Shown: positions 1-7,400 of the stretch, piece after piece
Layout of the letters: each line of letters starts with the position of its first letter
Position numbering within the stretch: position 1 is the first letter of the stretch
DNA from: Candidatus Poribacteria bacterium
GTDB lineage: Bacteria > Poribacteria > WGA-4E > WGA-3G
Direction of reading: 5' to 3'
Length of the DNA stretch: 51,045 nt
Assembly (NCBI GenBank): GCA_022827885.1
Contig: JAJEIP010000024.1
Coordinates: 1-51,045 of the forward strand
Made by a program: the position numbers and the translations under genes
The notes under the pieces: generated by a model
What the model was told of the DNA's origin: nothing
The model's database searches: none
What the model saw: the letters and a program-made list of their open reading frames with translations, nothing else

Positions 1-77
1 TGGGATGCCGAAACTTTCGTGCCACCCTCTTGGATATATTTCAGGACGCGTTGGCGTAAATCTATGGAATATCTCAT
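1..77 (-). CDS. IS630-type transposase, N-terminal fragment cut by the window edge
   Basis: An ATG at 77-75 on the minus strand opens a frame that stays open to base 1 and reads MRYSIDLRQRVLKYIQEGG followed by TKVSAS. This resembles the opening helix-turn-helix segment of IS630-type transposases, which often begin M-x-Y-S-x-D-L-R-x-R-V and carry an E-G-G-(S/T)-K turn. Only 25 codons are visible, so the catalytic DDE part and intactness cannot be judged. The A/T-rich sequence between this start and the next gene may include the end of the element. Confidence 0.55.
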   Translation of the reverse strand, partial: MRYSIDLRQRVLKYIQEGGTKVSAS

Positions 78-113
78 AATACCAGAGGCTAACATAAATC
101 TCAGAGAATGTCT

Positions 114-140
114 ATATATTTTTAGCATTCACCATAAATG
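114..140. repeat. 27-bp dispersed sequence, copy 1
   Basis: This 27-mer, starting ATATATTTTTAG and ending ACCATAAATG, matches 25591-25617 at 25 of 27 positions. Both copies lie between genes. This one is next to the IS630-like start; the other follows a hairpin repeat downstream of the Uma2 gene. They may be ends of a mobile element or part of a larger dispersed repeat. Confidence 0.6.
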
Positions 141-174
141 ACCCTAAGGATTTCTCAAACCATTCAACTTTCAA

Positions 175-203
175 TTGACCCAATGTATTAAACCTGCTAT
201 AAT
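175..203 (+). promoter_or_regulatory. Sigma-70-type promoter of the NERD-helicase gene
   Basis: TTGACC (175-180) is followed after exactly 17 nt by TATAAT (198-203). This predicts a start near 210 and a leader of about 80 nt. The leader contains a weak hairpin around 210-224 (AAGGTTGGGAAGCCT), similar in core to the stronger hairpin at 25435-25450. Confidence 0.75.
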
Positions 204-288
204 TATTTTAAAGGGCTAAGGTTGGGAAGCCTACTGATATTAAAAATGGAAAATTTAATTTTTTAAAAGCCTGACAGGAAACAATACC

Positions 289-2145
289 ATGCCACAAATG
301 ATTCCACCGGAAATCCCTAATGACGCACCGGAATCAGAAAAAATTATATTCAAAAACCTCATGCACGCTCCTCAAGCTAGAGACTGGGTTGTCTTCCATT
401 CAAGTTACGTAGAAAATCCGAAGAACTCAACAAAACCCCGCGAGATTGATTTCATTATTCTCATTCCTGATATTTGTGCAGTTATCTGCTTGGAGGTGAA
501 AGGTGGATCTTACAGAATTAGGAACGGACAATGGTATCGTTTCCCTTCCAACGAACTTATAATCTCACCTCTTGATCAGGCTAAAACTGCTATGTTCGCC
601 TTGAAAAACGAATTTGGGGATTCTTACTTTAGCCGCGATTCGCTTCTTGCATTGGGATGCGCTGTAGTACTCACAGATGCAAAAACATCCAAAGACCTAC
701 GAAGACATGTAGCGTTATTGATAGAATCACGAGATGCTCGAGATCCGGATAGACTTTGCGAAATCCTAAAGGAATATGCTGAAGAACTCCCTTCAAGAGC
801 TGCGAAAGAACAACTTAACAAACCTATTGCATCTCAACTCGCACAAGTTGCGTTAGATAACCTGCGCCGTGAACTGGAACCGCCCGATATGACCATTACA
901 ACAAAACCAGAAACGATATTTCGTTCCGACTTAGAAACTCGCCGCCCGCAGTTGATACGCCTCACAGACGATCAACTCAACAGTTTAAAGCGAGTAAAAT
1001 TAAATGATCGTTGTGTAATTGACGGTGCAGCGGGTACAGGAAAAACTGTCCTTGCCATGAAACTCGCAAAACAGCAGTACGAGAAAGGCGAGAGCGTAGC
1101 CTTGCTTTGCAGCAATCCGTATCTGAGCCTCCGCTTCATGAAGTGGGCAGATACCCTTTCCAGTGAAAGTGGTGGCAGGATTGTGGCGGGAACACCCGCG
1201 ACATTACCCTCCATTATTTTCAGTGAGGACAACGAACTCTTGGCAATGCACCTACAGCGATTAAAGGATTCGCCCGAGCTTGAGGGAACACTAAAGTTAG
1301 GTTACTTGGACGATGGATGGCAACAATTCATAGAAGATACTGTTGAAGACTTGGAGCAAGACTTTGATTATCTTATTGTTGATGAAGCGCAAAATTTATG
1401 TGACGAAGTGTTTCTGAAACTAATGAACGCGCTTTTGAAAGACGGGTTGATAAATGGACGCTGGACTATGTTCGGGGACTTTACCAACCAGAATATTGTT
1501 TCCCCTGATCGTAGCAGTAATGGAACAGATACCCTAAAGCATTTTGGTCTTAATTGGTCTAATGATGTGTTAGAAACCAACTGTCGAAATACGCATGAGA
1601 TAGCGGAAACTGTCGCTAAGTTGGTTGATATTAATTCGCCACCGATTTCTGGTGTTCATGGACCACTTGTCCAAATCGAATATTTCAGCTCAGAGATGGA
1701 GTTAGAGGAGGTATTGGATCGTTTAATCGGAAGTTTGAAAAGCAGAGATTTCTTTTCTAGGCAGATAATCTTACTAACCAGCAGCGACAATACTGATTTT
1801 AATGCCGCGCGCCCCTATGGCGGATGGGGACTACTTAATATACGTGAATTACAAAGTGCAGAATCCCCGAAGGACAGCGAAGATGTTTTAGTACTTGACC
1901 AACTCGCTCCAGATAACACACTCAGATATAGCGATGTCTATGATTTTCAAGGCTTAGAAAGCGAAGTGGCTATCTTGGTTCTCCCTGTATCTGAGAATCA
2001 AACAGTTCTAGCGGGTGGAGCCATTCTACCTCACCATGAACATCTGCGAAGGATACTCTATACTGGTATGAGCCGCGCTAAAACAATGCTCATCGTTGTT
2101 GCCAATGAAAGTTACAAAGACTTTCTAGAACCGCCAGGTTTGTAA
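289..2145 (+). CDS. NERD-domain nuclease fused to superfamily I DNA helicase
   Basis: A 618-residue protein. The N-terminal ~150 residues look like a NERD (nuclease-related) domain: E-I-D near residue 52-54 and the L-E-V-K strand near 68-71 give the D...ExK pattern of PD-(D/E)xK nucleases. A helicase core follows, with Walker A GAAGTGKT near 246-253, Walker B LIVDEAQ near 362-368, an arginine-bearing N-C-R-N segment, and a late YTGMSRAK motif near 590 typical of UvrD/Rep-like motif VI. Such proteins are expected to translocate on and cut DNA in the cytoplasm, and are often found in accessory or defence regions. It has its own promoter, stands alone, and its neighbours are a transposase fragment and a convergent TPR gene. 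The exact substrate cannot be told. Confidence 0.85.
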   Translation: MPQMIPPEIPNDAPESEKIIFKNLMHAPQARDWVVFHSSYVENPKNSTKPREIDFIILIPDICAVICLEVKGGSYRIRNGQWYRFPSNELIISPLDQAKTAMFALKNEFGDSYFSRDSLLALGCAVVLTDAKTSKDLRRHVALLIESRDARDPDRLCEILKEYAEELPSRAAKEQLNKPIASQLAQVALDNLRRELEPPDMTITTKPETIFRSDLETRRPQLIRLTDDQLNSLKRVKLNDRCVIDGAAGTGKTVLAMKLAKQQYEKGESVALLCSNPYLSLRFMKWADTLSSESGGRIVAGTPATLPSIIFSEDNELLAMHLQRLKDSPELEGTLKLGYLDDGWQQFIEDTVEDLEQDFDYLIVDEAQNLCDEVFLKLMNALLKDGLINGRWTMFGDFTNQNIVSPDRSSNGTDTLKHFGLNWSNDVLETNCRNTHEIAETVAKLVDINSPPISGVHGPLVQIEYFSSEMELEEVLDRLIGSLKSRDFFSRQIILLTSSDNTDFNAARPYGGWGLLNIRELQSAESPKDSEDVLVLDQLAPDNTLRYSDVYDFQGLESEVAILVLPVSENQTVLAGGAILPHHEHLRRILYTGMSRAKTMLIVVANESYKDFLEPPGL

Positions 2146-2258
2146 AAACGATTGGCTTCACACTAAAATCTATCTTGTTGTTGTGTACTTACTGTATGCA
2201 TTACAGCACAGCAAGCACACCTATATCGACCACCAAAAAATCATCCCAAAGCCCTATC

Positions 2259-4256
2259 TCAATTCCTCAAGTTTTCGAGATGCTTTTTGACTTTAGTTAA
2301 ATCATCATAACCCAGTTCCAATGCCTTTTCAAAATACCTCCGGGCATTAAGTCTGTCATTTCTAAATAGTGCCCGTATACCATAGTAATAGTGATCGGTA
2401 GCACTCTCAGGTGGAGAAGGATACTTAATCACACTATCCAATAGGGCAATAGCCGCTTCAACCGCATCTTCTTCTCCACCAATGAAGTTATGATCTATAA
2501 AGTAAGTTTCATAATTAGGACATAGTCTGACAGTATTGTCGTAGTCCTCAATAGCCTGTTCATAATTCCCTGTCGCAGCTCCTATTATGTGGTATGTGTT
2601 TCCCCTATCAAGGTAGAATACAGCATAATCAGGTCTAAATCGAATAGCTTCATCAAAGTCCGAGATTGCTCGACGAAGTTCACCTTTTGAACTGTAGGCG
2701 TTCCCTCTAAGGTGATAGTATTCGCTTGCCTCTCGTGATAAACCTTGGTGAACATCTTTATAGACAGTTCCTTTGCGTCCTTTGAGGAAAGTTGCGGCTT
2801 GTTCAGAGTTAAGCCTTATAGCTTCATCAAAGTCCGAGATTGCTCTATCATATTCTCCTTTATGTAGATAAGCAAGTCCCCTGCTTCTATAGTGATGCTT
2901 GTCTGAGTTAAGCCTTATAGCTTCATCAAAGTCCGAGATTGCTCTGTCGTACTCGCCTTTTCTGGTATAAGCACATCCCCGTCCATGGTACGCTGCGTCC
3001 TTCTCAGGATTGATCCGTATGGCACTGTTGAAGTCAGCGATTGCTTTGTCTAACTGACCTTTAAATAAGTGCATGAACCCTCTATCGTTATATACTTTGT
3101 CATCATTGGGATTAATCCGGACAGCTTCATCATGATGATTGAGAGCTTTCTCATAGGTGTCGAAGGTTGTGTCCTTCTCAAAGTCTTCCGAGTCAAGGTG
3201 ATTGGCTTTCTCAATATCTGCGTCGAACTTGTCGTGGTCACCCTTTTCTAAGTAGGCAAAGGCTCTTCTGTGATAATAAGTTGAGGCGTTTTCAGGATTG
3301 AGTCGTATAGCAGCATCGTAGTCAACTATTGCTCTATCATAATCCCCTTTTCCGTGATAGGTGCATCCTCTATTGTAATAGGCTGTGGCATTTTCAGGAT
3401 CAAGTTCTATAGCACTATCGTAATCAGTAATAGCCCTATCATGATTTCCCATTTGGTGGTAGGCATATCCCCTGTTGTTGTAACAGGCTGTAGCGTCTTT
3501 AGGATTGAGTCGTATAACAATGTCGTAGTCCCTGATTGCCCGATCATAGTCTCCTTTGAAGGAATAAATATTCCCTCTATCGTAGTATGCCGCGGCGTAT
3601 TCAGGATCAAGCCTTATAGCATTGTCATAATCCACGATTGCCCTATCATAATATGCTTCAAGTTTCATTCTTACAGTGTCGTCGTAGTCAGCGATTTCTC
3701 TATTGTTGTCATGATCCGCTTTTTCATGATAGGTGTATCCTCTGCTGTAATAGGCTGTGGCCTCTTCAGGATCGAGTCTTATGGCGTTATCGTAGTCAAC
3801 TATTGCTTTATCATATTCGCGCTTATGGCGATAGATATCACCCCTATTTCGATAAGCTGTGGCACTTTCCGGATTGAGTTTTATAGCGTTGTCAAAGTTC
3901 GTAATGGCCCTATTATACCTATTTTTGTGAAAGTAAGCAATTCCGCGGTTGTTATAGGCTATAGCACATTCCGGATCAATCTGGATAGCCTTGTCATAAT
4001 CAATAATTGCGCTATCATAATTGCCTTTTTCGGCATATGTGGATCCTCTGATGATGTATGCCGTGGTGTCTTCCGGAGCAAGTTGGATGGCTCTGTCAAA
4101 ATCAACTATTGCTCTATCATAATCACCTTCTTGATAGTAAGCAAACCCTCTGTTGATATATGACATGATATCTTCAGGGTTAAGCCGGATAGTTTCGTTC
4201 AATTTACCGATAGTTTGGTCATTCATATAGTAGTTGTCCGTTTTAGTTAATTCCAA
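2259..4256 (-). CDS. Large TPR-repeat protein
   Basis: A 665-residue protein made almost wholly of about 15 tetratricopeptide repeats of 34 residues, with the consensus A-Y-x-x-R-G-x-x-Y-x-x-K-G-x-Y-D-R-A-I-x-D-Y-D-x-A-I-R-L-x-P-E. Such proteins are scaffolds for protein contacts. There is no signal peptide or enzyme domain. Around residues 165-200 one repeat is collapsed (N-N-R-E-I-A-D-Y-D-D-T-V-R-M-K-L-E) and the next lacks its first helix; another breakdown lies near 320-360. These are signs of unequal exchange between near-identical units. The start is uncertain: a second Met (M-N-D-Q) lies 10 codons in and neither has a good ribosome binding site. It lies downstream of uvrA on the same strand after 177 nt. 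Confidence 0.85.
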   Translation of the reverse strand: MELTKTDNYYMNDQTIGKLNETIRLNPEDIMSYINRGFAYYQEGDYDRAIVDFDRAIQLAPEDTTAYIIRGSTYAEKGNYDSAIIDYDKAIQIDPECAIAYNNRGIAYFHKNRYNRAITNFDNAIKLNPESATAYRNRGDIYRHKREYDKAIVDYDNAIRLDPEEATAYYSRGYTYHEKADHDNNREIADYDDTVRMKLEAYYDRAIVDYDNAIRLDPEYAAAYYDRGNIYSFKGDYDRAIRDYDIVIRLNPKDATACYNNRGYAYHQMGNHDRAITDYDSAIELDPENATAYYNRGCTYHGKGDYDRAIVDYDAAIRLNPENASTYYHRRAFAYLEKGDHDKFDADIEKANHLDSEDFEKDTTFDTYEKALNHHDEAVRINPNDDKVYNDRGFMHLFKGQLDKAIADFNSAIRINPEKDAAYHGRGCAYTRKGEYDRAISDFDEAIRLNSDKHHYRSRGLAYLHKGEYDRAISDFDEAIRLNSEQAATFLKGRKGTVYKDVHQGLSREASEYYHLRGNAYSSKGELRRAISDFDEAIRFRPDYAVFYLDRGNTYHIIGAATGNYEQAIEDYDNTVRLCPNYETYFIDHNFIGGEEDAVEAAIALLDSVIKYPSPPESATDHYYYGIRALFRNDRLNARRYFEKALELGYDDLTKVKKHLENLRN

Positions 4257-4278
4257 GTTTTCATGGAAAGATTATTAT

Positions 4279-4296
4279 GTTTCTGAGCGCAGAAAC
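4279..4296. repeat. Perfect 7-bp inverted repeat upstream of the TPR gene
   Basis: GTTTCTG, loop AGCG, CAGAAAC. It sits 22 nt upstream of the TPR start and about 140 nt after the uvrA stop. No T-run follows on either strand, so a protein-binding site or leader hairpin is more likely than a terminator. Its role is unknown. Confidence 0.35.
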
Positions 4297-4433
4297 TGTA
4301 CCAAGATAAGGCGTTTATATATTTCCCACAGTTTCCTAATATCTGGTTTTTGTAACAATCCACCCCATCGTATTTCGCATTTTTGTGCAAGTTCGATTTA
4401 AGCCAAGCAGATACTATAGAGATTTCTCAATGT

Positions 4434-7400
4434 CTATAGGACCTCACGTAAAAAGCGCGCAGTATGAGATTCCTGCACCGAGGCGACCTCCTCTGGGGTG
4501 CCCATCGCAACGATTTCTCCGCCACCTTTACTGCCTTCGGGTCCCAAGTCAATGATCCAATCGGCAGATTTGATAACGTCGATGTTATGTTCGACAGCGA
4601 TAATCGTGTTGCCAGCATCAACGAGTCGGTTTAGCACTTTGAGGAGTTTTTGGATGTCGTCGAAATGGAGTCCGGTCGTGGGTTCGTCCATGATATAGAG
4701 CGTTGAACCCGTTTGGCGACGTGCCAATTCCTTCGCAAGTTTGACACGCTGTGCCTCACCGCCGGAGAGGGTCGTGGCGGATTGTCCTAATTCAATGTAA
4801 CCCAGACCGACATCCGTTAACATCTGGAGTGTACGGCAGATGCGTGGACTTTCGCTGAAGAATGCGAGTGCCTCATCTACCGTCATACTTAAGACTTCAG
4901 CGATATTTTTACCGTTGTAACGGATCTCAAGGGTCTCCATGCTATAACCGGTGCTATTACATGTCTCACACGGCATCCACACATCAGGCAGGAAATGCAT
5001 CTCAACACGATTGAAACGGTGTCCCTCACACACATGGCACTGTCCCTGTGCGAGGTTAAAACTGAACGCGCCCATACTATACCCACGCATCTTTGCGTCG
5101 TGTTGGTCCGCGAAGAGTTCACGGATCTTCGTGAACAGGTCGGTATACGTCGCTGGATTGGAACGCGGTGTTTCCCCGATCACTTTCTGATCTACATTGA
5201 TGAGACGTTTGATATGACTCACACCACGGATGCGTTTATATTCCGGTTGCCCATAGTCGTTATATATCGGTTCTCGGTTGCCATCGCCGAGATAATGGGT
5301 ATAGCGACGGTCTTTCGGATCACCGGTTTTGATAGAGCTACGACTTTCAAGCGCGGGTTTCAGTGTGCCCTCAACGAAGGAACTCTTTCCGCACCCAGAA
5401 ACACCGGTTACACAGGTGAGCGTTCCGAGTGGAATCTTGACATTAATGTCTTTGAGATTGTTCGTTTTTGCCCCGAATATTGCTAACTGTTTACCGATGC
5501 CCTCACGTCGCGTTTTCGGAACAGGAATCTCCACTTCATTGGAAAGATAGGCGTGCGTCAAGGATTTTTTAATTTCACCTTGCGGATCACGGGCTATCAG
5601 TTGCTGATTTGATGTCGGACGCGGGGATCCTGCCCCTACGAAGGTATCCGGTGTGCCGATAGCAACAATCTGTCCGCCTCCCTTGCCTGCTTGGGGACCG
5701 AAATCAATCACATGATCGGCGGCCAATATTGTATCGCGGTCGTGTTCAACGACCAGAACGCTGTTGCCGATATCGCGAAGCTCCTTGAGTGCAGCGATGA
5801 GACGTTCTTGGTCGCGCGGGTGTAAACCGATGCTCGGTTCGTCCAGAATATAGGTTACCCCGGTGAGCCCACTACCGAGTTGGCTCGCGAGTTGGATTCT
5901 GCGCATTTCACCCCCTGAAAGCGTCGGTGCCCCACGTTCTAAGGCGAGATAGCCGAGACCAATATTCTCCAAGAACTGGAGTCGCGTCCGAATTTGGCGT
6001 AGGACTTCGGCTTCAAATTCCGGTGACGTATGAATGTGAAGTGCGGGATGCGTCGCTCTTGAGGTTGATACACCCTTCGTGACCGGGAGATCCGCGTTAC
6101 CGTCTCGCGCTTCATCGGCGATTTGGACGTCAATCTGCTTCAGACGTGTGTTGAAGAATTCAATAACTTCGGTAATTGACAATGCCATCAATTCAGAGAC
6201 CCTCATATCTTCAAATCTGACGCAACTTGGAAAGGGCTTGAGTCGTGTCCCGTGGCACTGGTTGCACGCCTCATAAGGTGGGTGCATGTTCCTTCCGCGT
6301 CCATCACAGAAATCGCACGCGCCGACTTTGTTGTTAAAGGAGAAGTGTCGGGGTGTCAATTGTCCAAAGTTGTTGCCGCAAGAACGGCACATCGCATGTT
6401 CGCTAAGGAAATGCCGTCCTGTTGTTTGTCCGCGTTCCCTTTTTTCTATGAGCACGAACCCACCACTTTGAACGAGTGCCAACTCTACCGCCTCTGTAAA
6501 GCGACTTCTTTCTTCGTCTACGAGTTCGACGCGGTCGATAACGATAAAGATTTCATGATGAATACCTCTACTGAGTTTCGGCACTTCATCCAGTCGGTGA
6601 ATTTCACCATCAATTTGGACGCGGACAAACCCTGCTCTTTGCAATCGACGAAACACATCTGCGTAATCCTCGTTTCCTTTCAAACCGAACGCCGATTCAC
6701 TCGCATTAACATCAACGATTTTACCGCGTGCCACGCCTTCTTGACCCTCTGGAAGTAGCAAGAAATTCGTGAGCGGTGCGAGGACATCCACTCGCTGTTC
6801 GCGGAGGATTCCAAAAACCTGCTCTGTTATTTCTTCCGCCGTCTGCGGCTGGACCGCCACTTGGCAATCGGGACAGTAGGGTTTGCCCCATCTGGCGTAA
6901 AGCGTGCGGAGCCCATCGTGTATCTCCGTAATCGTTGCGACAGTGGATCTTGGGTTCTGCCCAGCGTTGGCGTGTGAAATCGCAATCGCGGGCGAGAGTC
7001 CCTCAATCTTTGAGACCTTGGGCTTTTCCATCTGTCCTATAAACTGACGGGCATAAGTGCTGAGCGTTTCGATATAGCGACGCTGTCCTTCTGCATAAAC
7101 GGTATCAAGTGCAAGCGAAGTCTTACCAGAGCCGCTCACGCCGGTCAATGCGGTCATTTTCCGGTGTGGAATGTCGATGTCAACATTTTTGAGATTATTT
7201 TCTGTAGCCCCACGCACAGCAATGGCTTTTGGGTCGGATTGGAAGACTGGAAGACTGGAAGCCTCGGAGAGCTTACCATCCTTCCATTTCTTCCATCCTT
7301 CCGTTTCTTCCATCCTTCCATTCTTCAATATCTCGAAATCGCCCTGAAGTGCCCGACCGGTATAAGATTCAGGCATCTCTGCGATCTGTTCAGGGGTTCC

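Noticed and set aside
3354-4163. Long plus-strand frame opposite the TPR gene (269 codons)
   Set aside because: It is an antisense shadow of repeated TPR codons. Its hydrophobic V/I/S-rich translation simply mirrors the repeats, and the TPR frame explains the region fully.
2259-4256. Regular DNA repeats suggesting a CRISPR-like array
   Set aside because: The period is about 102 nt and codes for 34-residue TPR units; there are no unique spacers between identical repeats.
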